This document shows, in pieces, positions 34,995 to 43,130 of a stretch of 64,000 nt of DNA. The DNA is from JAIBJN01 sp035461525 (GTDB lineage: Bacteria > Actinomycetota > Thermoleophilia > Gaiellales > Gaiellaceae): NCBI GenBank assembly GCA_035461525.1, contig DATHVD010000050.1, positions 1 to 64,000 of the forward strand, in the 5' to 3' direction. Numbering within the stretch: position 1 is the stretch's first letter; every line of letters starts with the position of its first letter. The position numbers and the translations under genes were made by a program. Under the pieces are notes generated by a model, which was given only the letters and a program-made list of their open reading frames with translations, was not told the origin of the DNA and did no database searches.

Positions 34995-35657
34995 CTACCC
35001 CGAACGGCCCGCCGGCGAACCCGACGCAAGCAGGCTCTCGGCGATCTCGTGAAAGTCGTCGAACGGCTCGAAGGGGACGCCGCGCCCGGCCAGGTAGCGC
35101 GCGAGCCCGCGCGTCGCGAACACCCGGTCGGAGGCCTCGGCGGCGCACCGGTCGGAGTAGCCGTCGCCGACGTAGACGACCTCGCCGCCGTCCACGAGCC
35201 TGGCGACGACCGAGCGCTTGCACGACTCCCCGCACACGTCGCAGTCCTCGTCGTAGCGCCAGTCGACCCGCCAGCCGTCGGGCCGGGGCTCGACGCGGTT
35301 GGCGTGCAGCTCGACCTCGACGCCCTCCCGCTCGAGGATCGGCTCGATCAGCTCGTGGAAGCCGCTCGAGACGATGAGAAAGCGCCACCCGCGCTCGGCC
35401 GCGAGCGCGACGAGCTCGCGGAAGCCGTCCCGTATCTCGACGTTCTCGAGCTCCCAGCGGACTACGTCCTCGAGCGGCGCGGTGACCGGGAGGAACTCGC
35501 GGGTGATCACCTCGCGGAGCGGGAGCCGGCCGCCGTCGAGACCCTCGTCCACCTCCCGGTAGACGTCGGGGTCGCCGAAGCTCGACGCGATCGTGTCGAG
35601 CAGGTCCTGCTTCGTGACGGTGCCGTCGAAGTCGACGACGAGCGTGCGCTCGCTCAA
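34995..35657 (-). CDS. HAD-superfamily phosphatase, MtnX/SerB-like
   Basis: 220 aa. Nucleophile loop VVDFDGTVTKQD, motif II SSGFHELI, motif III Lys region and motif IV YVGDGYSDRCAA place it in HAD subfamily IB, close to MtnX (2-hydroxy-3-keto-methylthiopentenyl-phosphate phosphatase). A CDVCGESCKR cluster is typical of this group. TTG start overlaps the hmgA stop (TTGA), so it is coupled to homogentisate dioxygenase although no methionine-salvage gene is nearby. Real substrate unknown. Confidence 0.85.
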   Translation of the reverse strand: MSERTLVVDFDGTVTKQDLLDTIASSFGDPDVYREVDEGLDGGRLPLREVITREFLPVTAPLEDVVRWELENVEIRDGFRELVALAAERGWRFLIVSSGFHELIEPILEREGVEVELHANRVEPRPDGWRVDWRYDEDCDVCGESCKRSVVARLVDGGEVVYVGDGYSDRCAAEASDRVFATRGLARYLAGRGVPFEPFDDFHEIAESLLASGSPAGRSG

Positions 35658-36868
35658 AAGTGACTGGTGACCCCGGCCGGGTCCTCGTCGGCCGTCCGCG
35701 CCTCGCGCGCCGCCTCGGGCGCCTCGTACCACGAGTACGCGTACCCGGGGTCGTCGAGCTCGCGCGCGAAGGCCGTCAGGCGGAGCGGGTGGAACGTGTC
35801 GCACATGACCGCGAGCTCGTGCGTCTCGGTCATGCCGATCGACTTCTCCGCGAGGCCGGGCTGCGGCCCGTGTGGGATACCCGACGGGTGCAGCGTGACG
35901 GAGCCGATCTCGATGCCCTTGCGCGACGAGAAGTTGCCGTCCACGTAATAGAGCATCTCCTCGCTGTTCAGGTTGGAGTGGTGGTACGGGATCGGGATCG
36001 CGTCGGGGTCGAAGTCGAGCTTGCGCGGGCAGAAGGAGCAGATGACGAAGTTGCGCCCCTGGAAGGTCTGGTGCGACGGGGGCGGCATGTGGATCCGGCC
36101 GGTGATCGGCTCGAAGTCGTTGATGTTGAACGTCCACGGATAGACGTAGCCGTCCCAGCCGACGACGTCGAAGGGGTGATAGTCGACGACGTACGTCTGA
36201 TAGCCGTCCTTGACGCGCACGAGCACGAGGTGCTCGTCGCGGTCCGTGTGGGTCCTGAGCTCGACGGGCGCGTGCAGGTCGCGGTGGTAGTAGGGCGCAT
36301 GCTCGAGGAGCTGCCCGTACTCGTTGCGGTAGCGGCGCGGGATCTCGATCAGCCCCGGCGAGGTGAAGACGAGGTGGCGCTGCTCACTGTCCGGCGCGAA
36401 CCGGTAGGTCGTGCCGCGAGGGATGACGACGTAGTCGCCCTCGCGGTACGGGAGGTCGCCGAAGATCGTCTCGAGCGTGCCCGTGCCCTCGTGGACGAAG
36501 ACGACCTCGTCGCCCTCGCCGTTTCTGTAGAAGAAGTCCATCGCCTCGGTCGGCCGGGCGAGCGCGATCTCGACGTCGTCGTTCCACATCAGCAGCCTGC
36601 GACCGTGGATCGCGTCACCGCCCGCCGGCACGTCGTGCGTGCGGAAGTGGCGGTGGGCGTGCCCCTCGGGCACCCACTCCTCACGCTCGATCGGCTCGAA
36701 GGCGCGGACCTCCTTGACGCGGCAGGGGGAGTGGAGGTGGTAGAGGATCGACTCGTTCCCGTCGAACCCCTCGAGCCCCATCACCTCCTCGGTCAGGAGC
36801 GTGCCGTTCTCGCGGAACTGGACGTGACGCTTGCGCGGGAGGCGGCCGAGCCGCTGGTACGTGGGCAT
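35654..36868 (-). CDS. hmgA: homogentisate 1,2-dioxygenase
   Basis: Opens the ring of homogentisate in tyrosine/phenylalanine breakdown. 404 aa cupin-type Fe(II) enzyme; SFCPRKLDFDPDAIPIPYHH and NLNSEEMLYYVDG carry part of the iron site, with LHPSGIPHGPQPG supplying further His ligands. Somewhat shorter than the proteobacterial form. ATG at 36868 with TATCCT 7 nt upstream, i.e. probably its own leaderless promoter downstream of repeat copy D. Confidence 0.95.
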   Translation of the reverse strand: MPTYQRLGRLPRKRHVQFRENGTLLTEEVMGLEGFDGNESILYHLHSPCRVKEVRAFEPIEREEWVPEGHAHRHFRTHDVPAGGDAIHGRRLLMWNDDVEIALARPTEAMDFFYRNGEGDEVVFVHEGTGTLETIFGDLPYREGDYVVIPRGTTYRFAPDSEQRHLVFTSPGLIEIPRRYRNEYGQLLEHAPYYHRDLHAPVELRTHTDRDEHLVLVRVKDGYQTYVVDYHPFDVVGWDGYVYPWTFNINDFEPITGRIHMPPPSHQTFQGRNFVICSFCPRKLDFDPDAIPIPYHHSNLNSEEMLYYVDGNFSSRKGIEIGSVTLHPSGIPHGPQPGLAEKSIGMTETHELAVMCDTFHPLRLTAFARELDDPGYAYSWYEAPEAAREARTADEDPAGVTSHF

Positions 36869-36941
36869 GCGCCCAAGGATATCGGCCGCGTTTCGAGCCG
36901 GGCCGGCCGTGTGGCCGCGCGCCCCGCTCCGCAACCTGCCC

Positions 36942-37017
36942 GTCTGGGGCCACCCCGGACCACCACCCGCTATGAGCGTAACGAGGAAATCCGCGCGCGT
37001 GGCGCGCGGATCGTGCC
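36942..37017 (-). repeat. dispersed intergenic repeat, copy D
   Basis: Minus strand: GGCACGATCCGCGCGCCAC, then GTTACGCTCATAGCGGGTGGTGG and the hairpin GTCCGGGG-TGG-CCCCAGAC, whose stem has one mismatch (36942-36949 with 36953-36960). It sits between the FAH-family gene and hmgA in the same direction as both, so it could terminate, attenuate or start transcription within the tyrosine pathway. Confidence 0.78.
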
Positions 37018-37024
37018 GGAAGCG

Positions 37025-37852
37025 CTACGAGACCGTGCCGGATTTCGGGACGTTGTCACCGACCCTGTTCCGGAGCACCCCGATCCCCTCGATCTCGAGC
37101 TCGACGACGTCACCGGGGCGCAGCCAGCGGCCGTCGCCGTGCTCGAGGATGCAACCGCCGCCGACCGTGCCCGAGCCGAGGACGTCGCCGGCCCGAAGGC
37201 CTCGCGTCCCCCGGGCTGCGTGCGCGACGAGCTCGTCCCACGACCAGCGCATGTCCGCGAGCGAGCCGCGCGAGCGCTCCTCCCCGTTCACCCGCGCCAC
37301 CATCTCCAGGCGCAGATCGCCGAACTCGTCGAGCGTCACGAGCACGGGCCCGAGGCTCGTGGCGAAGTCCTTGCCCTTGGCCGGCCCGAGCCCTATCGCC
37401 ATCTCCTCACGCTGCAGATCGCGTGCCGACCAGTCGTTCAGGACTGTGAGCCCGGCGATCTGCCCGCCGGCGCCGACGACCGCCGCCGCCTCGAGCTCGT
37501 AGTCCCACTCGGCGCTCTCGGCCGGGAACGGGATCTCGTCCTCGGGCCCGTAGACGGACGCCGGGTTGGAGAAGTAGAACGCCGCGATCCGGTACCACTC
37601 GGGCGGCACCTCGAGGCCGCGGCGGGCGCGCGCGGCCCGCACGTGCGCCTCGAAGGCGTAGAAGTCGCGCACCGAGGGCGGGTGGGGCACGGGCGCGAGG
37701 AGCCGCACGGCGCCGAGCGCGTGCTCGGCCACCTCGTCGCCTCCCGACGCCAGCCAGGCGGCGAGCGAGGGGGCGCCGAACTCGACGACCCGATCCCCCT
37801 CGATGCGCCCGGGAGCGCGTCCCTCCCCCGTCTCGAACGTGCAGAGCCTCAG
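37025..37852 (-). CDS. fumarylacetoacetate hydrolase family protein
   Basis: Likely last step of tyrosine breakdown (fumarylacetoacetate to fumarate and acetoacetate) or a related 2-oxoacid hydrolase. Metal site in YFSNPASVYGPEDEI and EWDYELEAAAVVG, with GKDFATSLGP, GSGTVGGGCIL and GDVVELEIEGIG following. The conserved N-terminus RLCTFETGEGRAPG begins at a CTG (37852); no ATG/GTG/TTG precedes it in frame before a stop inside cspA. A GTG at 37732 would remove about 40 conserved residues. GAAGG lies upstream of the CTG. Confidence 0.86.
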   Translation of the reverse strand: MRLCTFETGEGRAPGRIEGDRVVEFGAPSLAAWLASGGDEVAEHALGAVRLLAPVPHPPSVRDFYAFEAHVRAARARRGLEVPPEWYRIAAFYFSNPASVYGPEDEIPFPAESAEWDYELEAAAVVGAGGQIAGLTVLNDWSARDLQREEMAIGLGPAKGKDFATSLGPVLVTLDEFGDLRLEMVARVNGEERSRGSLADMRWSWDELVAHAARGTRGLRAGDVLGSGTVGGGCILEHGDGRWLRPGDVVELEIEGIGVLRNRVGDNVPKSGTVS

Positions 37853-37856
37853 AAGC

Positions 37857-38066
37857 TCAGCCTTCGATCCGGACGACGTTGGTCGCCTCGGGGCCCTTCG
37901 TGCCCTCGCCGGCCTCGTACTCCACGCGCGCGCCCTCGGTGAGCGTCTTGAAGCCCTCGCCGGCGATGTTGGAGAAGTGGACGAAGAGATCCTTCTCGCC
38001 CTCGTCGGGCGCGATGAAGCCGTAGCCCTTCGCGTCGTTGAACCACTTCACGGTTCCGGTAGCCAT
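37857..38066 (-). CDS. cspA: cold-shock domain protein
   Basis: 69-aa single-stranded nucleic-acid-binding OB-fold protein. GTVKWFNDAKGYGFI holds RNP1 and DLFVHFS is RNP2. Strong ribosome site (GGGAAGGGAGG) before the ATG and a longer leader than its neighbours. Its insertion between hppD and the FAH-family gene is unusual, and the downstream gene begins only a few nt after its stop. Confidence 0.96.
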   Translation of the reverse strand: MATGTVKWFNDAKGYGFIAPDEGEKDLFVHFSNIAGEGFKTLTEGARVEYEAGEGTKGPEATNVVRIEG

Positions 38067-38143
38067 GTCAACACCTCCCTTCCCACGTGCTCGAACGGTC
38101 GGGGAGACGCAGTGGACGCCGGAAGACTCGCTCGTGCGCCCGC

Positions 38144-38149
38144 AGTGTA
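38144..38149 (-). promoter_or_regulatory. candidate cspA -10 box
   Basis: TACACT on the minus strand, about 77 nt before the cspA ATG and just after the hppD stop. This would give a leader of about 70 nt ending in the strong ribosome site. Long leaders on csp genes often regulate translation with temperature; no specific fold was identified here. Confidence 0.35.
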
Positions 38150-38159
38150 GTCACGCTCT

Positions 38160-39260
38160 CTAGAGATTGCCGCGCAGCGCCTGCTCGCGCTCGATCGCCT
38201 CGAACAGCGCCTTGAAGTTGCCCTCGCCGAAGCCGACGGCGCCGTGGCGCTCGATCACCTCGAAGAAGAGCGTCGGCCGGTCCTGGGTGGTCTTCGTGAA
38301 GATCTGGAGGAGGTAGCCCTCGTCGTCGCGGTCGGCCAGGATCTTCAGGCGGCGCAGGTCGCTCCACTCCTCGCCGATCTCGCCGACGCGGTCGGCGACG
38401 TCGTCGTAGTAGGCGTCGGGTGTCTCCAGGAAGCGGACGCCGCGTGCGCGCAGGGCGTCCACGGTCGCGACGATGTCGTCCGTGGCAAGAGCGATGTGCT
38501 GCACGCCCGGCCCGCCGTGGAACTCGAGGTACTCCTCGATCTGGCTCTTGCGCTTTCCCTCGGCCGGCTCGTTGATGGGAAGCTTGAAGCGGCCTCCGCC
38601 GCCCGTCATGACCTTGCTCATGAGCGCGGAGTACTCCGTGTGGATCGCCTCGTCGGAGAAGTGGATCATCTCCTTGAAGCCGAGGCAGCGCTCGTAGAAC
38701 GAGACCCAGTGCTCCATGCGGCCGAGCTCGACGTTGCCGACGACGTGGTCGACGAGCTTGAGCCCCACGCCGAGCTCCGCCTGGCCGTTGCCGCTCTCGA
38801 GCGCCCGGTAGCCGGGCGCGTAGATCCCTTCGTACTCCTCCCGGTTGACGAAGGAATGCACGGTCTCGCCGTACGTGCCGATGGACGCGAGCTCGACGCG
38901 CCCGTGCTCGTCCTCGACCCAGCGCGGCTCGTCCACGCCGCGCGCGCCGCGCTGCAGCGCCTGCCGGTAGGCGCCGGTGGCGTCCGTGACGCGGAAGGCG
39001 ACGTCCTTGACGCCGTCCCCGTGCACGTGCGCGAAGCGGGCGACGTCGTGGTCGGGCCGGAGCGCGCTCGTGACGACGAAGCGGACGTCGCCCTGCTCGA
39101 GCACGTACGACGCGCGGTCGCGGACGCTGGTCTCCGGGCCCGCGTAGGCGACGGGCTGGAAGCCGAACGCGTGCTCGTAGTAGTACGCGGCCTGCTTGGC
39201 GTTGCCCACCCAGAGCTCGACGTGGTCCCACCCCACCAGGGGCATGAAGTCCTGGCTCAT
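38160..39260 (-). CDS. hppD: 4-hydroxyphenylpyruvate dioxygenase
   Basis: Converts 4-hydroxyphenylpyruvate to homogentisate, the substrate of hmgA. 366 aa with two vicinal-oxygen-chelate halves. Fe(II) ligands are His in LVDHVVGNVE and GVQHIALATDD, and Glu in FFEVIERHG; GGGGRFKLPINEPA and the C-terminal gating helix GFGEGNFKALFEAIE are diagnostic. TAGAAT lies 8 nt before the ATG: leaderless start of the tyrosine-catabolism series. Confidence 0.96.
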   Translation of the reverse strand: MSQDFMPLVGWDHVELWVGNAKQAAYYYEHAFGFQPVAYAGPETSVRDRASYVLEQGDVRFVVTSALRPDHDVARFAHVHGDGVKDVAFRVTDATGAYRQALQRGARGVDEPRWVEDEHGRVELASIGTYGETVHSFVNREEYEGIYAPGYRALESGNGQAELGVGLKLVDHVVGNVELGRMEHWVSFYERCLGFKEMIHFSDEAIHTEYSALMSKVMTGGGGRFKLPINEPAEGKRKSQIEEYLEFHGGPGVQHIALATDDIVATVDALRARGVRFLETPDAYYDDVADRVGEIGEEWSDLRRLKILADRDDEGYLLQIFTKTTQDRPTLFFEVIERHGAVGFGEGNFKALFEAIEREQALRGNL

Positions 39261-39271
39261 CCGAAGCGATT

Positions 39272-40168
39272 CTAGTCGGGCGACGGCGCAGGCGGTCGCC
39301 GCTGCCGGGCCAGGACGATGCCGGCGCCGATGACGATCCCGCCCGCCACCTGGAGCGCGCCCATCTCCTCGGAGAGGACGACGAGCGCGAAGAACGCGCC
39401 CAGGAACGGGTTCAGGTTCGCGTAGAGCGAGGCCCGCGCGGCGCCCACCCGGTCGATGGCGGTGAACCACCAGATGTTCGTGAACACCAGGCTGAAGAAG
39501 AGGCTGTAGAGGAAGGCCGCCCAGGCGAGGGCGCCGAGCGCGTCCCAGTCCTGGGAGATGAGCTGGGCTGCCGAGGAGACGAGCAGCGGCACCGAGCCCA
39601 CGAGGAGCATGAAGGCGCTGATCCGGTAGGGCGAGTAGCGGCGCATGAGCGGCGCCATGGCCACCGAGTACGCGGCCCACGTCGCCGACGCGGCGAGGCC
39701 GAGGAGGATGCCGCCGAGGTCGCCGCTCAGGCCGCCGGCCGACCCCGCCGCGACGAGCCCGACGCCCGCGAAGGAGACGACCGTCGCGAGCCAGTGACGG
39801 AGGCGCAGGCGCTCGACCCGGTAGGCGCTCGCGACGAGCGCGACGAAGATCGGCAACGTCCCGAACATGAGCGCCACCGTCGCCGCCGTGGTCAGCTTGA
39901 CCGCGTACGCGAAGGTGAGCTGGTTGAGCCAGATGCCGAGCGCGGCGGCGGCGACCATCAGGCGAACGTCGGCCCGTCCGACCCGCAGCGTCCCCTCGTG
40001 CGCGTACGTGAAGGCGGAGAAGAGCACCGCCCCGATCGCGAAGCGAAGCGACGAGTAGGAGAGCGGCTCCCACCCGTTGGTGAGCGCGTACTTCACCACG
40101 GTGAAGTTGAAGCTCCAGCAGAGCACCGTGACGAAGAGGAGGACGTCGGCGGGGATGCGGTGGCGCAT
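39272..40168 (-). CDS. EamA/DMT-family transporter
   Basis: 298-aa membrane protein with ten predicted helices in two EamA repeats; it starts PADVLLFVTVLCWSFNFTVVKYAL and ends in a basic tail. Drug/metabolite exporters of this kind move amino acids or small organics; the substrate is unknown. TAGCCT lies 9 nt before the ATG. It precedes hppD on the same strand, and hppD's promoter overlaps its stop. Confidence 0.9.
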   Translation of the reverse strand: MRHRIPADVLLFVTVLCWSFNFTVVKYALTNGWEPLSYSSLRFAIGAVLFSAFTYAHEGTLRVGRADVRLMVAAAALGIWLNQLTFAYAVKLTTAATVALMFGTLPIFVALVASAYRVERLRLRHWLATVVSFAGVGLVAAGSAGGLSGDLGGILLGLAASATWAAYSVAMAPLMRRYSPYRISAFMLLVGSVPLLVSSAAQLISQDWDALGALAWAAFLYSLFFSLVFTNIWWFTAIDRVGAARASLYANLNPFLGAFFALVVLSEEMGALQVAGGIVIGAGIVLARQRRPPAPSPD

Positions 40169-40231
40169 CGGCCGGGAAGGCTACTTCCGACTCGCGCGAC
40201 TGAGGCACGCCGAGGCGGTAGAGTCGCGGCC

Positions 40232-40573
40232 ATGACCGAGCCGACCGAGCTCCAGCCGATGCCGGCCGCCGACACGCCGCCCGACGCGCGCCTCGAGCCG
40301 ACGATCGACGACGTCGACGAGCTCGTCGGCCCGGCGACGCCCCACTTCGCCATGCAGATCCGGGCCCGCGTCCGCGCGCTCCTGCGCGCCCTGCCCGAGG
40401 ACAATCCGGTGCGACGCCACGGCGAGGAGAAGATCCGGCTCCTGGAGCGGCTGGCCTACGCGACGTCGAAGGCCGAGGAGGGGCCGCTCGAGGCCGCGAC
40501 GCGGCCCGGCTGGGGCGAGATCCCGAGCCACGCGCCCGCCTCGGACCCCCACCGGCCGCCCGCCGGCGGATGA
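40232..40573 (+). CDS. hypothetical protein coupled to the FabL-like gene
   Basis: 113-aa soluble protein. Pro/Ala-rich ends flank a helical middle (FAMQIRARVRALLRALPEDNPVRRHGEEKIRLLERL). TAGAGT lies 7 nt before the ATG, and its stop overlaps the next ATG (ATGA), so it is the first gene of a two-gene unit. No family recognised. Confidence 0.65.
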   Translation: MTEPTELQPMPAADTPPDARLEPTIDDVDELVGPATPHFAMQIRARVRALLRALPEDNPVRRHGEEKIRLLERLAYATSKAEEGPLEAATRPGWGEIPSHAPASDPHRPPAGG

Positions 40574-41313
40574 CGCCCTTCGCCGGCAAGTCCGTCCTCG
40601 TGACGGGCGGCTCGCGCGGCATCGGCAGGGAGATCGCGCTCCTCTTCGCGGAGCGCGGTTCAGCGAAGGTGGCGATCAGCTACCTCCGCAACGACCGCGC
40701 CGCCGAGGAGACGGCGGGCGCGATCCGGGAGCTCGGCGCGGAGGCACAGCTCATGCGCGGGAACATCGGCGACCCGGAGAAGGCGGCCGCGCTCGTCGAG
40801 GAGGCCGGCCCGCTGGACGTGCTCGTCCACAACGCGGCGACCGGCGTCATCCGGCCGGCGCTGGAGCTCGAGGAGCGGCACTGGGACTGGACGCTGAACG
40901 CGAACGCCCGCGCGCTCTTCACGCTCGCCCGCCACGCCGCCCCGGCGATGCCCGCGGGAGGCGCGATCGTGGGGCTCTCCAGCCTGGGCTCGATGCGCGT
41001 CCTCGAGGACTACGTGCTCGTCGGCGTCTCGAAGGCCGCGCTCGAGGCGCTCGTCCGCTACCTCGCCGTCGAGCTCTCCGAGCGCGAGCTCCGGGTCAAC
41101 GCCGTCTCCGCGGGTCTCGTCGAGACAGGCGCGCTCGAGCACTTCCCCAAGCGGGAGAAGATGCTCGCGTGGTACGCGGAGCGGACGCCCGCGGGCCGCC
41201 TCGTCGAGCCGCGGGACGTGGCCGAGCTCGTCTGCTTCCTGGCCTCGCCCGCCGCCGCGATGATCCGCGGGCAGACGGTCGTCGTCGATGGGGGCTACTC
41301 GGTTCTCGCCTGA
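40570..41313 (+). CDS. SDR oxidoreductase, FabL-like enoyl-ACP reductase
   Basis: 247-aa short-chain dehydrogenase with cofactor loop TGGSRGIGR, HNAATG and a catalytic Tyr148-x6-Lys155 (YVLVGVSK) rather than the common Tyr-x3-Lys. The x6 spacing marks enoyl-ACP reductases (FabI/FabL), and the sequence around it resembles FabL. It would reduce trans-2-enoyl-ACP in fatty-acid elongation. Assignment to FabL rather than another SDR rests on this spacing. Confidence 0.82.
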   Translation: MTPFAGKSVLVTGGSRGIGREIALLFAERGSAKVAISYLRNDRAAEETAGAIRELGAEAQLMRGNIGDPEKAAALVEEAGPLDVLVHNAATGVIRPALELEERHWDWTLNANARALFTLARHAAPAMPAGGAIVGLSSLGSMRVLEDYVLVGVSKAALEALVRYLAVELSERELRVNAVSAGLVETGALEHFPKREKMLAWYAERTPAGRLVEPRDVAELVCFLASPAAAMIRGQTVVVDGGYSVLA

Positions 41314-41380
41314 GCGGAAGGCTTCCGGGCGCTCTGGTAGAACCTGGTTGCCATCAACCCCCCCGACCAAGGAGGTCGTC

Positions 41381-41950
41381 GTGTCAACCGTCGCCCTGGA
41401 CGAGTACGAGCTCGCCGAAGGCGCGTCGCGCTTCTGGTGGCTCTTCCTCATCACCGGCGTCCTGTGGCTCTGGGTCGCGCTCATCGTCCTGCGGCTGGAC
41501 CTCAGCTCGGTGACCGCGATCGCGGTCCTGTTCGGGATCGTCGCCATCGGGGTCGGCGTCAACGAGTTCCTCGCCATGACAGCCTCCACAACAGGCTGGA
41601 AGATCGCGCACGGGATTCTCGGCGCCATCTTCGTCGCGGCCGGCGTCGTCGCGTTCTTCAGGCCCGCGGGGACGTTCGTCGCTCTGGCGTCGCTCGTCGC
41701 CTGGGTGCTGCTCTTCAAGGGGATCTTCGACATCGTCGTCGCGCTCGTCGCCGAGGAGCGGCTGCAGTGGCTCCTGCTCATCCTCGGCATCGTCCAGGTC
41801 CTGCTCGCCTTCTGGGCGGCCGGCTACTTCCGCGGGAGTGCGCTGCTGCTCGTCATCTGGGTGGCCTCACTTGCCCTCCTGCGCGGCTTCACCGAGATCC
41901 TGATGGCGTTCCGGCTTCGGAGCCTGAAGAAGGAGCTCCGCGCCGCGTGA
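41381..41950 (+). CDS. HdeD-family membrane protein
   Basis: 189 aa with six membrane helices. The pattern WWLFLITGVLWLWVAL, then AFFRPAGTFVALASLVAWVLLFKGIFDIV, is that of HdeD/DUF308 acid-resistance membrane proteins. GTG at 41381 is set by GGAGG 5 nt before. It is monocistronic, with a leader and a TAGAAC box near 41337. Function in this lineage is not known. Confidence 0.82.
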   Translation: MSTVALDEYELAEGASRFWWLFLITGVLWLWVALIVLRLDLSSVTAIAVLFGIVAIGVGVNEFLAMTASTTGWKIAHGILGAIFVAAGVVAFFRPAGTFVALASLVAWVLLFKGIFDIVVALVAEERLQWLLLILGIVQVLLAFWAAGYFRGSALLLVIWVASLALLRGFTEILMAFRLRSLKKELRAA

Positions 41951-42005
41951 CGGCCCTTCCGGGGCGGCGGACCTTCGCCGCCGCCCCGGGACGTACGCTC
42001 TCCGC

Positions 42006-43022
42006 GTGACCTCGGAGCCCGTCGAGAAGCGGGAGCCCCGCCGCGCGCGACGGCTCGCGCTCCGCGGCGCCCTCCTGGCCGTCACCGGCGTCTCGCTCTA
42101 CCTGCTCTTTCCGAGCATCGTCGAGGTCCTGACCTCATGGGACGCGCTCGTCGACCTGGCGCCGGAGTGGCTCGCGGTCGCGCTCGGCTTCGAGATCCTC
42201 AGCTTCGTCTGCGTCTGGGAGCTGCAGCGCGTGGCGCTGGGGACGCGGCGCTGGTTTCCCGTCGCCACCTCGCAGCTCGCCGGCAACGCGCTCGGGCGGG
42301 TGATCCCCGGCGGGCTCGCCGCGGCCGGGGCGCTCCAGTACCGCATGCTCGTCCGGGCCGGCGTGCCCGGGGGCCGGGTCGCCTCTGCGGTGACCTCCGT
42401 CTCGGCGATCCTCTTCGCCACCGTCCTCGCGCTGCCGCTCCTGAGCCTTCCCGCCATCATCGCCGGGACACCGGTGGCGCCGGGCCTCGCGCAGGCCGCC
42501 TACCTCGGGGCGGGAGTCTTCGGCCTCATGCTCGCGGGCGGGATCGTCGCCTTCGTCTGGGACTGGCCCCTGACCCTCACGGGCGGCGGGATCGAACGGC
42601 TCCTGAACCGCTCGCTCCGCCGCCGCCGGCCGGTGCGCGGCGTCGGCGACCGGCTGCTCGCCGAGCGAGACGGCCTGCGCCGCGCCTTCGGCGCGCGCTG
42701 GGAGACCGCCGTCCTCGCAGCGGGCGGCAAGTGGATCCTGGACTACCTCGCGCTCCTCGCCTGCCTGCGCGCCGTGGGCGCCGAGCCGAACCCGTCCCTC
42801 GTCCTCCTCGCCTACGTCGCCGCCTCGTTCCTCGGCATGGTTCCGTTCACACCCGGCGGGCTGGGGTTCGTGGAGGCGGGCCTCACCGCCATGCTCGCCC
42901 TCGCCGGCGTCGGCGCGAGCGCCGCCGTCGTCACGACGCTCGCCTACCGCCTCGTCTCCTTCTGGCTGCCGATCCCCGTCGGCGGCCTCGCCTACGTCCT
43001 CTTCAGACGCCGCTACCCGTAG
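42006..43022 (+). CDS. UPF0104/lysylphosphatidylglycerol-synthase-TM-like protein
   Basis: 338-aa membrane protein with about eight helices. LAGNALGRVIPGGLAAAGALQYRML and SFLGMVPFTPGGLGFVEAGLTAML are the signatures of the YbhN/MprF flippase domain. The aminoacyl-transferase domain of MprF is absent. It probably moves a lipid across the membrane. A second relative lies at 59911. GTG with TACGCT 6 nt upstream. Confidence 0.85.
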   Translation: MTSEPVEKREPRRARRLALRGALLAVTGVSLYLLFPSIVEVLTSWDALVDLAPEWLAVALGFEILSFVCVWELQRVALGTRRWFPVATSQLAGNALGRVIPGGLAAAGALQYRMLVRAGVPGGRVASAVTSVSAILFATVLALPLLSLPAIIAGTPVAPGLAQAAYLGAGVFGLMLAGGIVAFVWDWPLTLTGGGIERLLNRSLRRRRPVRGVGDRLLAERDGLRRAFGARWETAVLAAGGKWILDYLALLACLRAVGAEPNPSLVLLAYVAASFLGMVPFTPGGLGFVEAGLTAMLALAGVGASAAVVTTLAYRLVSFWLPIPVGGLAYVLFRRRYP

Positions 43023-43130
43023 GGTGGCGCGGGAGGACGAGCGGGCGAACGGCGTCGCCGCGCGCTCGTGGAGCCGCTCCGCGAGCCCCCCGCCGAGGAA
43101 GCCGGTCGCCCCGGTCACGAGCGCCCTCAG
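43022..43130 (-). pseudogene. truncated N-terminus of an NAD-dependent epimerase
   Basis: Minus strand encodes RALVTGATGFLGGGLAERL, the Rossmann start (GxxGxxG) of an NAD(P)-dependent epimerase/dehydratase. It begins at a CTG that overlaps the stop of the upstream queuosine-transporter gene (CTGA). After about 30 residues similarity ends and the frame runs antisense into the UPF0104 gene. The rest of the epimerase has been lost, apparently by deletion or replacement at this junction. Confidence 0.6.
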
